Source: Pseudomonadota bacterium
GTDB lineage: Bacteria; Pseudomonadota; Gammaproteobacteria; Steroidobacterales; Steroidobacteraceae
DNA length: 64,000 bases
NCBI GenBank assembly: GCA_018241505.1
Contig: JAFEDS010000009.1
Location: 590,564-654,563 of the forward strand
Direction: 5' to 3'
In this document: one piece after another, positions 18,911 through 28,216 of the stretch
Position numbering within the stretch: position 1 is the first letter of the stretch
Layout of the letters: every line of letters starts with the position of its first letter
Translations under genes and position numbers: made by a program
The notes under the pieces: generated by a model
What the model was told of the DNA's origin: nothing
The model's database searches: none
Seen by the model: the letters and a program-made list of their open reading frames with translations, nothing else

Positions 18911-21900
18911 TGCGCTCCTCCTCCAGTGTGTTCCAGGTCACACGTGACAACGCCGCCAATGCCAGGCTTCGATCCGAGCCGATCAGCTGTTGAATCTTGC
19001 GAGTGAGCGCCTCGACTTCCCGGACGCGCTTCTCATCGACATAGATCACTTGGTGGGACTCATGGCCGTCCTGTCGAGTCAGCGCAAGGCGGTACGCCTC
19101 ATGACGCCCGGCACCGCCGCCTTGATGGAAGACGATCGCCTCGAGATCCCGAAAGCGTTGGACGCGGGAGTTCAATTCGCGGATGAAGATGTCTTCATCG
19201 CCGTCGCGCCACTTCGCAGGTGGTTGGGTGGCAAGCAAGCTCCCCAGGGATTCGAGCCAGGCATCACCGCCCAGCGCGGTATCTACTAGGCGCAAACAAA
19301 ACGCCTTCAATCGGGGCTCGCCCGCATGCAGACTCACCGCTTCCGCGCGCAACTTGAGTGCGGTGCGAACCTCCTCCAGATCTCCGTTGATGCCGAACTC
19401 GGCGCTCAGTGCTGTACCCAATCGTTCGAGCAATTGTCCGAATGCAGCCCGGAGTTCTTCGACGCTCGCCTTGAGGGCTGTGGCAAAAGCGCGCGCCTGG
19501 GCCGCGTTCACGTCCTTATTTTGCAGGAACGGCTCGAAGGCGCAGGCCTTCGGCAAATCACTAAACAGCAACAGTACAGGGTCCCGCGAGGAAAGGATCG
19601 TCGAGCGAACCTGCAGTGTCGGTGCGGAAAGCCGCTGCGTGTTGCGTGCATACTCCGGCAGTCCCGCGACAAAGAGGCAGAGCGGGCGCACGACATCGAG
19701 TACCAAGTGTTCAGTGCTGGACCTCGCGCTGCGAAGACCAAGCACCTTTAGGATCGAATCGAATACCTCGGCGCGCACGCCAGCGATTCTGCACAGCTGG
19801 ATCGAGAAGGAACTGGGGTCTTTTGTGAGCCTCAGGAATTCATCCGCGCCGACCTGCCGCAGGAAAGCATCATCTTCGTAGAACGCGAGCTCCTGACTGT
19901 GCATGGCGGTGAACAGAGCCAGCATCAAAGGGCCAAGGCCCTGGCGCACACCGTAGGGCGGCCGCTCCAGCATGTCCAGCACGTAGGAGGCTTTGAGGCG
20001 CTGGTCGGCGTGGCCTTCGAGAAGGGTACGAATCGCGTTGAAGCAGGGCGCGAACCGCAGCACGTCGTTTTTGCCTACTGGTACTTGAAGGCGGTATGCA
20101 TCCTCCGTGCGCACGTGCAGTTGGCCGCGTTCCAGCACGGACATGTACATCGACATTTCCGGCGGCTTCTTGGAAGGATCCATGCCAAAGTACGCTTGGT
20201 TCGCGCGCTTGAACGCCCCCTCGATCAACAACATCCTCGCTCGCGCTGCGGCGGAACTGAGTGAGTGCCGATTCAAGAGCTCATGGCGAACGTGGGGCGC
20301 TTGCGGATAGAGGTCATCACAGATTAACGAGACCTTCTCTAGCAATTGCCGGCCGTCCGCAATGGGGATGGGCTGCCCCTTGATGAACCAGCGCAGCGCA
20401 CGGGCGCCACTCAGTGAGCGCAGGCCCACCAAGTCCTGGACACGCTGCTCCAGTCGCAACCTGGCCGACTCGCGTTGGCGGCTGAGTTCCTCACGGGCGA
20501 AGCGATCGGCGTGAAGCTCCGGTGTGTTCTGGGCTACCCATTCCCATCGCAACACTTCCGCGATTAGACCGGATTGGTGCGACAACGGCTCATTGGGAAC
20601 AGCAATCAGCAGATCGGGTCGTAGTTTGCGCTCCTGCGCCTGAGCGAACTGCAGGGCAGCCTCGATCTCGCTTTGGGTCTCGCACAGCGCAACGAAGACC
20701 TGACCGTCCGCAGCGCGCGGTGCGGCTGCGGAAGCAGCGCTCTCGAGCTGATCAGCTCGGACATACCGGACGGGGAAATACCTCAGATTACCGGTGCGGA
20801 TATAATGACGTCTTGCGACCAGCGAGTGTGCGGGAAGGTAAGCAGCTAGGTGCTGCGCAACTGAGCGAAGGTTCCCCAACGTGCGGGTGGCGCGCTCGTA
20901 GGCACCCTCCAGATCCACGCTGGTGTGCGGCCAAAGGCAGTATCCGCCCGCGATGCCGCGCCTGAACAGAACGCGTCTGCGCTTCTGCAGATTCTCCAGT
21001 GCTTTGCGCACCGCGCTGACCAAGAATCCCCCCACTCCCGTAAGGGCGAACTCGATCGCACGATCATTCGCGATGAGATCTGGATGGTCGATGAGATTCA
21101 ACACACCCACCGTTTTCACAACGGCCAGCTCCACGGCATCGGAGGTGGCGAAACTCTCAACCATCGACTCGATTTGCGGCCAGTGACTGCGATAGCTCTG
21201 CAGTGCAAGCCGATGGCCGAACGTCGAGCGGATGTAGTCATAGAGCTGCGGAAGACGATACATGCGGCCCACCTCGAGTGCGGCTCGAGCGTGCTGCTGC
21301 AGACCATGCGGCTCATCCGATAACAAGAAGCTAAAAAGCGAGCGTTCGTTCTGACCGAATCGCGCGAACGTCTTGACCATTGGAGCGATGGCTGTGCCGT
21401 GTAGCGGATACAGGCGCACAGCCAGCGACGCATCTGGCGGCTTGCGATGTTCAGTGCCCATCCAGCCGAGCTCGTAGGCCGCTGTCCAGCCCGCTCTGGC
21501 TTCATCCCGCGCAAAGGACGGCATGCTGGCGGTACGCACGCGTAAAGCGGATGCGATCAACTCCGAGACTTCCAGAAGCGGCTGATTGAAGACCAATTCT
21601 TCGAATCGACCCGCTATCTTTTCCCACTCACGTTGGGCACCGGGATCCAAGGATTCGGCGTACGCGTCGAATCCCTGGTGTAGCAATCCGATGACGAAGA
21701 GCGGGGCCGCGGAGCCGGAGCGACAAGCCGTTTCGGCCAGGCGCTGCAACAGATAGATGTCGTTGCCGGTCGGGTGCTGGGCTGCGTGCTCTAGGAACTT
21801 GCCCAGCTCATCGAGCAACAGCAAGAGTCCAGCACCCTTGCGATCGCGGACCAGCTTTTCGTTGGCTTCCTGGAGAAGCTGAACCACCTCGTCATCGCGG

Positions 21901-22373
21901 AGTGTCTCGCGCTGCAAGCAGGCGTGGAGGCGACCCTGCAGCGCCGATTTGACACCACGGGTGTATTGGGCTTCGAGCAGATCCGCGAGCGCAGACAAGA
22001 TCGCACGGCCGATCCACTGTCGGGACCCCGTCACTAGTAGCGGCAGATACGTCGGTCGCGTGGGAAGCTGGAAGCGGTCGTAGGAGACGTTAGCATCGAC
22101 CACTTTGGACAGGCGCGCCGCTGACCCGCCGAACCAATGTGCGAGGAACACCGCGAAGCTGGATTTTCCGGTGCCGTAGTTGCCTGTCATACGCCAGGCG
22201 CGCTGCGTAGACCCTGGCTTCAGGCCGCCGGCAAGTCTTTGGAGACAACTGCGGCCGTGTGGCGTGAGCACGTAGTGCTCAAGCGCACGTGGATCATGAT
22301 AGTCACGTTCGAGATTGGCCGAGCGCAGATAGCGGGGTGTGACATCGAAAAGTGTGGCGATTGCTCTGGGCAT
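18903..22373 (-). CDS. sspC: Large ATPase of the phosphorothioation system (SspC)
   Basis: A 1156-residue protein with an N-terminal ATPase: Walker A in MTGNYGTGKSSFAVFLAHW (64-72) and Walker B in GLLLLLDELGKFLEHA. A long mostly helical body follows, without a known enzymatic motif. Position directly after a DUF4007 gene and before a PAPS-reductase-like gene matches sspB-sspC-sspD, where SspC is an ATPase needed for single-strand PT modification. The start ATG is 5 bases after the sspB stop and the end overlaps sspD by 8, so translation is coupled. Related large ATPases occur in other phage-defence systems, so the name depends on the neighbours. Confidence 0.8.
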   Translation of the reverse strand: MPRAIATLFDVTPRYLRSANLERDYHDPRALEHYVLTPHGRSCLQRLAGGLKPGSTQRAWRMTGNYGTGKSSFAVFLAHWFGGSAARLSKVVDANVSYDRFQLPTRPTYLPLLVTGSRQWIGRAILSALADLLEAQYTRGVKSALQGRLHACLQRETLRDDEVVQLLQEANEKLVRDRKGAGLLLLLDELGKFLEHAAQHPTGNDIYLLQRLAETACRSGSAAPLFVIGLLHQGFDAYAESLDPGAQREWEKIAGRFEELVFNQPLLEVSELIASALRVRTASMPSFARDEARAGWTAAYELGWMGTEHRKPPDASLAVRLYPLHGTAIAPMVKTFARFGQNERSLFSFLLSDEPHGLQQHARAALEVGRMYRLPQLYDYIRSTFGHRLALQSYRSHWPQIESMVESFATSDAVELAVVKTVGVLNLIDHPDLIANDRAIEFALTGVGGFLVSAVRKALENLQKRRRVLFRRGIAGGYCLWPHTSVDLEGAYERATRTLGNLRSVAQHLAAYLPAHSLVARRHYIRTGNLRYFPVRYVRADQLESAASAAAPRAADGQVFVALCETQSEIEAALQFAQAQERKLRPDLLIAVPNEPLSHQSGLIAEVLRWEWVAQNTPELHADRFAREELSRQRESARLRLEQRVQDLVGLRSLSGARALRWFIKGQPIPIADGRQLLEKVSLICDDLYPQAPHVRHELLNRHSLSSAAARARMLLIEGAFKRANQAYFGMDPSKKPPEMSMYMSVLERGQLHVRTEDAYRLQVPVGKNDVLRFAPCFNAIRTLLEGHADQRLKASYVLDMLERPPYGVRQGLGPLMLALFTAMHSQELAFYEDDAFLRQVGADEFLRLTKDPSSFSIQLCRIAGVRAEVFDSILKVLGLRSARSSTEHLVLDVVRPLCLFVAGLPEYARNTQRLSAPTLQVRSTILSSRDPVLLLFSDLPKACAFEPFLQNKDVNAAQARAFATALKASVEELRAAFGQLLERLGTALSAEFGINGDLEEVRTALKLRAEAVSLHAGEPRLKAFCLRLVDTALGGDAWLESLGSLLATQPPAKWRDGDEDIFIRELNSRVQRFRDLEAIVFHQGGGAGRHEAYRLALTRQDGHESHQVIYVDEKRVREVEALTRKIQQLIGSDRSLALAALSRVTWNTLEEERND

Positions 22374-22378
22374 GCGGG

Positions 22379-23281
22379 CTATCCGTAGGCGGCGGACAAC
22401 GCATCGTGGAGGGGCATGAACTCGCTGCGCCGGAGCTGCGGAAGCGACTCGGAGTCATTGAACTGGATGCACCCGCGGGTTGCATCGCGCAGGTCCAACG
22501 CGCGTGCGAACACATCCTGCTCGGCGAGCTTAAAAACCTGTCCCGGACTGCCCGCGCTCGTAGCGATCGAGCGCACTGATAACGTCTTCTCGTTCGGGTG
22601 ATGCCGATGCCAGTAATCGTTCACGCAGAACGCAAACAGCCCTGAGGTGAGGGTGAGTTTGTTATCTCGATTGAAAGCATAGATTGCCTCTCTAGGGCCA
22701 CTTTCTTCGCGTTCTCGCTCACCCACTTTAGCAATGAGCTGCAGCTCGTTGAGAGGACAATCCAAGGTGTCTTCGCTGAGTTCGCCCTTGACTCCGCGGG
22801 TCGGCACATACGTGTGGAGAAAGACCTGGAAATGCTGCAACAGAGAAACGTCGGAAGCCTTGCGGTCTTCGCTTTCCACGCGCTTGCGGAAAGCCGCGAG
22901 GACGCGCGACTCAGTGAAGTCGGGTTCCTGCCAGCGGTTAAGTAGATGATCCCAGGCGAGCAAGCACGGATTGCTGGTCGAAATCATCCAGTGCAGGAGC
23001 CAAAGCGTGTTCGCGTCCTCCAGGAACTCATCGCGCCCATGCCGCAGGAAGATCGCCTTGCCCAACTCGGTCGGGGCCATTTCTCGCCCCTGAGGAGACC
23101 TGGCCATCCCGGCGACCTCGATCCAGAAACGAATAGAACGCACCATGTTCTTGCCAACGCCCAGCTCGACCATCGCGTCATCTTCGTCGGCGAACAAGGT
23201 CCTGTTGTCCTGGATTGCATGCAATGCCTTTGGCAGCCACGCATACCGACAGGCAAACGTTTCATGTCCTGAAAAGCGCAT
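22379..23281 (-). CDS. sspB: PT-modification nickase SspB (DUF4007)
   Basis: A 300-residue protein that begins MRFSGHETFACRYAWLPKAL, the hallmark start of DUF4007. Further family sequence is VELGVGKNMVRSIRFW, PTELGKAIF and TLWLLHWMISTSNP. SspB of the SspABCD system is a DUF4007 protein reported to nick one strand so that sulfur can be placed in the backbone. The frame runs another 145 codons upstream, but ATG 23281 has AGGAA correctly placed and starts the conserved domain, so it is chosen. It is the first gene of the six-gene minus-strand operon, so the promoter should lie within 23282-23450. Absence of DndB/DndE-like genes nearby also supports an Ssp rather than a Dnd modification set. Confidence 0.85.
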   Translation of the reverse strand: MRFSGHETFACRYAWLPKALHAIQDNRTLFADEDDAMVELGVGKNMVRSIRFWIEVAGMARSPQGREMAPTELGKAIFLRHGRDEFLEDANTLWLLHWMISTSNPCLLAWDHLLNRWQEPDFTESRVLAAFRKRVESEDRKASDVSLLQHFQVFLHTYVPTRGVKGELSEDTLDCPLNELQLIAKVGEREREESGPREAIYAFNRDNKLTLTSGLFAFCVNDYWHRHHPNEKTLSVRSIATSAGSPGQVFKLAEQDVFARALDLRDATRGCIQFNDSESLPQLRRSEFMPLHDALSAAYG

Positions 23282-24062
23282 TGTATTCCTGTTTCCGTAT
23301 CTGCCGTATCCGCCGCAGAGCCCGTGACTCTCGGCGCGCGAACACCCCCCCAACTCGTTGCGGGGGCATGCTATCACCTTGGCGCATGTCCTCACAAAGA
23401 ACGCGCAATCAGAGCTAGGTCTAGCGCGCGGCAAGTCCTGCTGAATCGCTATTTGCGCTGTTGAGCCACGGCGCCGCCAATATTCAGCTTGCGAGGCTTC
23501 GACGCCTGCTCCATCGCCGGTGCCTGGACGGGGCTGCGCGCAATGCGGGCGTGATCCAGCGCTACTCGCCCATGGCCGGGACGGTTCAAATGGGCGATGC
23601 ACGGTCCGCCGGCAGCATGCCGCGGCTGAACGCCGATCGTAACGTAGCCGATTTCGATCCCGGAGGACGCAAAAAGGGTATAGCTCAACGCCTTCTTGCC
23701 TAGCGCGAGCGCACAATCATTCGGAGACCTGAAAAAATGGACGGTTCAGAGTAAAGGGCGGTACACCTCGCAGCCCGGTCAGGCGCATGTTTACGGAGCG
23801 CGTGGGGGCGAGATCTGCGCCTAAGAAGCCGGTCCTCTCAATTGCGGGACCCCAGGCCTTCAGCGCTCGTCGGCCAAGTAGTGGCCGCTGGAGGCTGGAC
23901 GGAGATCGCCCGCGGCTGCGGACAACCAGAAGAGGGGCCCTGATCCAATGACTGAGAATCACGTGCTGAAGACATTCGTACAGGCTCAGGTTAGCCGCCG
24001 GCACAAGCGTACACATCAGCTACTTCGACGACTCCGAGCGCGAGGAGCATGTCTACGCATCG

Positions 24063-24515
24063 ATGCGTGCCCGAGACAGGAAGCGCCGACGCAGTCTTTT
24101 GCAATACCTCCTACCGATTGTCGGGGTACGACTCACCCAGCGGCTGCTGGATGTGCTTCGAGTGACATCTGACGCCAAAGTGGCTTTGTACGCGATGTCC
24201 GGCCAACACACGCGAGCAAAACATCCGGAGCAGGCCCAGCGCGTCCTCCACAGCTTACCGAAGTATTCGGTTCAGCTTCTTTATGTAGATGACTCGCAGC
24301 GCGCTCAGGGGAGATTCGTGCTCTATTTCGGTCACCGTCCAGGAAAATATTTATCCATCCCCATCAAGTTTGTTCGCCGTGGTTCCGGAGGGACGAATGT
24401 TGGATTAGTTCTGTTTTTGAGGAGAGCATCACTCCAGCTGATACAGCTGGGTACAGGTCTTTATCGTCGGGGAACCGAATCTACTTCGAGTCTCCAACAG
24501 CCAACAGCGTGGTGA
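24063..24515 (+). CDS. Doubtful hypothetical protein
   Basis: A 150-codon frame that I do not recognise. It reads like a folded protein in its first two thirds (LLQYLLPIVGVRLTQRLLDV, SVQLLYVDDSQRAQGRFVLY) and then becomes low quality. The frame remains open upstream of the ATG, so the gene, if real, may be the tail of something longer. Base composition is more AT-rich than the flanks, which suggests a different origin. No ribosome binding site stands out. It may equally be a chance frame. Confidence 0.2.
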   Translation: MRARDRKRRRSLLQYLLPIVGVRLTQRLLDVLRVTSDAKVALYAMSGQHTRAKHPEQAQRVLHSLPKYSVQLLYVDDSQRAQGRFVLYFGHRPGKYLSIPIKFVRRGSGGTNVGLVLFLRRASLQLIQLGTGLYRRGTESTSSLQQPTAW

Positions 24516-24949
24516 GCGCCTCCCAGGTTCTATGGCGCGGCGCGGTTTGCCGGGTGAGCTAGGAGCCACATTTCGAATTGGGTTTGGCGCTCAGAGGTTG
24601 GCTTGGGATCACCTGCATCGCGATCGAAGATTTTCCTATGCCAGGCGGCTGCTTGCGCGCCCTTTCTCGATACCGTTATTTACGTCAAGAATTCCGGCTC
24701 ATGAGCCTGGCCTCGATTGCCCTGATACGCTTTACTCTTCTGTCAACACGGATGGTAGTGAGTGGGATCAACACCCGCTGGCAGTATATGGTCCGTCGTG
24801 GTTAAAAAGATGGTGCTTGAGAAACTCTACACGTCCATCCACAAAAGCCGCAAGCGTCCCCACAAGCCTTCTAAGCGTAATAGCCGCCGTTGACGGGCGA
24901 GAACCGCGTTCCAATGCGCGACATTGCGCTCGATGAGGTCGTGAATGAG

Positions 24950-24973
24950 TGTGACAGTTTCTGTGACAGTTTC
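24950..24973. repeat. 12-bp tandem duplication
   Basis: TGTGACAGTTTC occurs twice head to tail without mismatch, in non-coding sequence. It could be slippage or part of a recombination or regulatory site. Nothing further supports a role. Confidence 0.7.
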
Positions 24974-25279
24974 ATCCGGATTTGTGCGGCTTTAGACGGA
25001 CGAAAACGGCCTTGCAGAGGAATCTGAGCGGTGTAAGCTATTGAAATCAAGCGGCTTTTTCTCATAATGCCGGGGTGGTCGAGTCCCTCCCTTTCCACCA
25101 GATATTTTCCTTCCTGCTCAATCGCTTAGGCTGTCGACACCAACAGGTGCTGCCAGATTTGCAGCCAGAATTCGCATGCTTCGGCGAGCCCCCGGGTTGT
25201 TCCCTGACCCAGCGGTCGTCTCGGCTCCGAGATGGAGAAGCGGACGGCGTTTCGGGGAGACCTTCCGGCTGCTCGACAC

Positions 25280-25625
25280 TGAGCAGCGATTTTTTGCCAG
25301 CTTCCCTCGCGTAAGGTAACGGCGACCGGAGCGAGCCGCTCTTTGAGAGCACTGAGCGTCGCCTGCGCGCGTCCCTCCTGGACGAAAACCCAGCACCGCA
25401 TTGAAGACCAACAGCACTCCGATGACAGACGCCTCGACATACTCATGCAACATGAATTACAAGATTACAGGAGGATGGCCGCTTCGAGCACCCACGGGAC
25501 CCCCACAGCTTGGTTGTGAACCGAAGCCAGAGGCTAGGAGGGGGTCTCTGGCGCAATGTTGGGTCCATATTGCTGCAGGCGGGCGCGTACTTTCTCGCGG
25601 TTGAGCCGGGCGGCGAGAGTCCCGA
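25280..25625 (-). pseudogene. Remains of a plasma-membrane-type H+ P-type ATPase N-terminus
   Basis: Pieces of the N-terminal region of a type III (proton) P-type ATPase appear in the right order but in different frames and with stops: LNREKVRARLQQYGPNIAPE, then VPWVLEAAILL, then EYVEASVIGVLLVFNAVLGF, then VQEGRAQATLSALKERLAP and VTLREGSWQ. These correspond to the cytoplasmic N-terminus, first helices and start of the actuator domain. Nothing follows: the phosphorylation domain (DKTGT) is absent. Several frameshifts and in-frame stops rule out function. The fragment follows directly after a decayed bufferin gene on the same strand, as if a metal-related operon had collapsed. Confidence 0.65.
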
Positions 25626-25639
25626 CTCACTAGGAGTTG

Positions 25640-25834
25640 TTGGCGCTCTTGGCAAGAGGACTGTCCCTTGCACGCATTGACTCCCATACAGTGAACTTTG
25701 GCTTCCTCGGCGGATGCCGTACTGATCGCGCCGTGCCGAGCCAGTGCCGTGCAGTAGACCTCGCTGCGAGGCTGTTTTTGGCGCGTATACATGAACACCT
25801 CTGCCGACTGCCACGGATAGAACCCGCGGCTCAC
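25640..25834 (-). pseudogene. Truncated BufA2-type bufferin precursor
   Basis: The frame carries AEEAKVHCMGVNACKGQSSC, the start of the Cys-rich core of BufA2-type metallophore precursors (C-x-GVNACKG...). After that the family's next block appears only in the neighbouring frame (AKSANNS followed by a stop), so a one-base shift destroys the rest. No clean signal peptide is visible upstream in this frame. It begins at the end of the DoxX gene (about 4 bases overlap) and is followed by ATPase remnants. A complete relative of this domain is present at 60287-61057, fused to MerC. Confidence 0.5.
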
Positions 25835-26340
25835 GCGGGCCTTCGGCCGGGACTTGCCGTTAACACCTGACGCCGGTCAGACTGACCGTCAGCGCTCCGG
25901 CAGACTCGCTGCAAGAGATGATCGAGTGAGATCCGCCCCGGGCCGGCTATCGCCAACCACAGAAAGAGCGCCAGATATTCGAACTCGTCAAAGCCGAGCA
26001 GCGTCTCGAGCGAATCGACCTCACCCCACCGCGCCGAGCGAATGGCGACGATCATCACCACGCCCAACGCGCCAGCGGAAATGCGTGTGAGGAGGCCCGC
26101 CAGCAAAAACAACCCTCCAAAGAACTCGACGCCCGAGACAAAGGGTGTCAGGACGTGCGGGAGCGGAATGCCCCAACCGATGAAATTCTCGGTGACCTCG
26201 GGCAGATGGGTGAGCTTTCCCCACCCGCTCCAGAGGAACACCCAACCAACGGTGACGCGGGCGAAGAGCGGCGCGAGCCACGTTAAATAGCGCGCGACGC
26301 TTTCCGGCCAGTCGATGAGCCATCCGAGAACGCGTTTCAT
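25831..26340 (-). CDS. DoxX-family membrane protein
   Basis: A 169-residue integral membrane protein of the DoxX family, with four predicted helices: the first around LFARVTVGWVFLWSGWGKL, then VSGVEFFGGLFLLAGLLTRISA, ALGVVMIVAI and EYLALFLWLAIAGPGRISLDHLL. The motif GWGKLTHLPE is typical. The start MKRVLGWLIDW (26340) is preferred over upstream in-frame codons because it begins at the first conserved residues; its ribosome binding site is weak. It is followed on the same strand by a decayed bufferin, and DoxX proteins commonly accompany bufferin operons (a second case is at 33254-33799). The role in those loci is not established, possibly redox or quinone-linked. Confidence 0.75.
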   Translation of the reverse strand: MKRVLGWLIDWPESVARYLTWLAPLFARVTVGWVFLWSGWGKLTHLPEVTENFIGWGIPLPHVLTPFVSGVEFFGGLFLLAGLLTRISAGALGVVMIVAIRSARWGEVDSLETLLGFDEFEYLALFLWLAIAGPGRISLDHLLQRVCRSADGQSDRRQVLTASPGRRPA

Positions 26341-27247
26341 ATACACACCCCGTCGTGATGATAGGTAAGGGTCGGACGGGAGGAGTTCGATCGTCCAAGG
26401 GACCCATCCGGCGATCCTTTCTGACCAGAAAGACCCCATTGTTTTAATCTTTATTGCACGCGGAGCGGGTCGGACACCATTCGGTACTTTCCACGATTGC
26501 TTCGGTCGGGATGAGTAGCCGACGCTGAGAACAGTGGCGCGCAATGTCCCATACAAGCGCGGGTGCACTGGGTGAAAAAAACAGAGCAAGGCGTATCCTG
26601 TAATGGCGTGACCCTCAACTTCCGGCGTTGAGATCCCGCCTGTCCACCAAGGTCGACATGATGCAACATTGCGACGTTGGCGAGTGTAAGAGGCATGCGG
26701 CGATCGGCAGGCCGCAAATACGGACATCGGGCTTCGGCGGGCGATGCACGGCGGCGTCGATATTGCTGCCTGATTTCGCTCTGCGTGGGTGGGAGCTCTT
26801 TGGCTCAGTAGGAGACGCCGTCCAGCTCCACTGGGTGCTTCAGGTCGAGTTGCTTGAGCGTAAGGGGGGCGTGAGCCTCCATGTGCCGAGGTAACGCGTC
26901 ACCGTGCAATATTTACGGCCTTTTCGGGGTCTTACTGCTAATGACCCACGAGCACTGGGTAATCGGCGTACCTTGCTCATTCGCTCGGCCGTGTCCTGCT
27001 CGCCGTGCAGTTAGAACTGCAACCAGTGGGTGAGGGCACTACGGGCGACGTGATCGCGCAAGTACGCACCACCGCGACAGCCGGCGGCAGAGGTGCACAT
27101 TGAGATCCGGCTCGCGGTACGGAATCGGCATGCCACATTACGTATTCATACGTGGGGCCAGGAGCGCGGTGCGTGCCAGGTCGTGGGGCCTGCCAAAGAC
27201 TCGCCTTGGCGCAAGAGGTCGCTTCACGCGAGCGGACACCCGCGTCT
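26341..27247. other. Intergenic region between divergent doxX and the ECF sigma gene
   Basis: About 900 bases without a convincing gene. Overlapping short frames on both strands have no family resemblance. The right end carries an ECF-type promoter (27248-27272). The left end should carry the doxX promoter, which I could not place. Confidence 0.45.
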
Positions 27248-27272
27248 GTAACAACTACGCGGCTGCGGCGTC
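27248..27272 (+). promoter_or_regulatory. Putative ECF-type promoter
   Basis: GTAACA (27248-27253), 15 bases, then CGTC (27269-27272), about 36 bases before the sigma gene start. The AAC...CGTC pattern is typical of ECF promoters. The same two boxes with identical spacing stand before the other ECF gene (31417-31441), which supports autoregulation. Confidence 0.5.
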
Positions 27273-27308
27273 CAATCTCTATAAGCGGGCACCGGTGTCG
27301 CCGCCTCC

Positions 27309-27917
27309 ATGACGAGCACCGAGGCATCGCTCGTTGCGCGGCTGCAGCGTCGTGACCGGACGGCGATGGCGGAAACGATCAGGACACATCACAGCTTCCT
27401 GGTCAATCTGGTCCGGCCGGTGGTCGGCAAAGATGTTGCAGAGGATTTGGTCCAGGAGGTTTGGATCAAGGCATTCGACGCGCTCGATGGCTTCGAGGGG
27501 CGGGCGCGTCTGCGAACGTGGCTCGCGCAAATCGCGCTCAATCTGGCGCGATCCCGCCGTCGTCGGGTGTCCCGTGAAGTATCGCTCGAGGATTGGGGCA
27601 CCGATCCCGGATCCCCGATTGCGGAACGGTTTAGTGAGCGCGGCAAGTGGATCGAGCCGATGGCCTCTTGGAATCACGAGACTCCGGAGGAGCTGTTGAC
27701 GGAGGCGGAATTGCGCGCGTGCATCGGCAAGCACGTGGAGCGCCTCCCGCCCGACCAGCAGACCGTCCTGCGCTTGCGCGAGTTTGAGTGCATGGAACTA
27801 GCGGAGATCGCGGCCGTGACGCAACTCTCGGAAGGCAACGTTCGCGTGCTGTTGCATCGCGCGCGGCAGAAGTTACATGCGATGATTGAACACTTTGAGA
27901 GGATGGGAAAATGTTGA
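27309..27917 (+). CDS. ECF-family RNA polymerase sigma factor
   Basis: A 202-residue sigma-70 factor with only regions 2 and 4. Region 2 contains VGKDVAEDLVQEVWIKAFDALDGFEGRARLRTWLAQIALNLARSRRRR (quoted in part: DLVQEVWIKAF and RTWLAQIALN). Region 4 contains LPPDQQTVLRLREFECMEL and the recognition helix region LSEGNVRVLLHRARQKL. It directs transcription of a small regulon when released by its anti-sigma. The next gene overlaps its 3' end by 7 bases and encodes a zinc-finger anti-sigma, the standard pairing. An ECF-like promoter pattern upstream suggests it activates its own operon. The regulon may include nearby metal-handling genes, but this is inference from location. Confidence 0.85.
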   Translation: MTSTEASLVARLQRRDRTAMAETIRTHHSFLVNLVRPVVGKDVAEDLVQEVWIKAFDALDGFEGRARLRTWLAQIALNLARSRRRRVSREVSLEDWGTDPGSPIAERFSERGKWIEPMASWNHETPEELLTEAELRACIGKHVERLPPDQQTVLRLREFECMELAEIAAVTQLSEGNVRVLLHRARQKLHAMIEHFERMGKC

Positions 27918-28141
27918 CCTGCCGGGAAATGTCCGATCTGGCCTCGGATTACCTCGAGGGCCGCGCGCGTTGGTCCGAATCGGCCTCGGCCCGGCTGCAT
28001 CTGATGATGTGCCGGCACTGTCGCCGGTATTTCCGGCAACTTCGGCTCACGATCACCGCCATCCGTGCCACCAAGCCCGGTCATCCGCCTGTCGATCCTG
28101 CCAAGGTAGTCGACGAAATCGAGCGGCGGCGCAGTGGGTAG
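27911..28141 (+). CDS. Anti-sigma factor, zf-HC2 type
   Basis: A 76-residue protein with the pattern of zinc-binding anti-sigma factors: MLTCREMSDLASDYLEGRA, then HLMMCRHCRRYFRQL (H-x3-C-x2-C). It has no membrane helix, so it is probably a soluble, redox- or metal-sensitive anti-sigma whose cysteines release the sigma factor on stress. It overlaps the sigma gene by 7 bases, so the two are made together. The C-terminus (KPGHPPVDPAKVVDEIERRRSG) is short and helical. The inducing signal is unknown; thiol stress or metals fit the neighbourhood. Confidence 0.8.
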   Translation: MLTCREMSDLASDYLEGRARWSESASARLHLMMCRHCRRYFRQLRLTITAIRATKPGHPPVDPAKVVDEIERRRSG

Positions 28142-28216
28142 CGGGTTGTCGGAGGATGTCGAGCGCTGCCCGAGCCATCGGCAGGGCCGGCGAATCGCTG
28201 AATCACGCCAGAAACC

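Larger units (their letters stand above)
23282..25279. other. Junction region right of the PT operon, no firm gene
   Basis: About 2 kb with poor coding signal and a drop in GC around 24100-24900. The first ~170 bases should hold the sspB promoter; no clear operator was recognised. It includes one doubtful frame (24063-24515), a 12-bp tandem repeat (24950-24973), a string resembling the 3' end of a tRNA (25070-25100), and on the minus strand fades into the ATPase pseudogene. It looks like a decayed boundary zone between two accessory regions. Confidence 0.5.

Noticed and set aside
23282-23716. 145-codon N-terminal extension of SspB
   Set aside because: DUF4007 starts with MRFSGHETF at 23281, which has its own AGGAA site; the extension is low-quality sequence.
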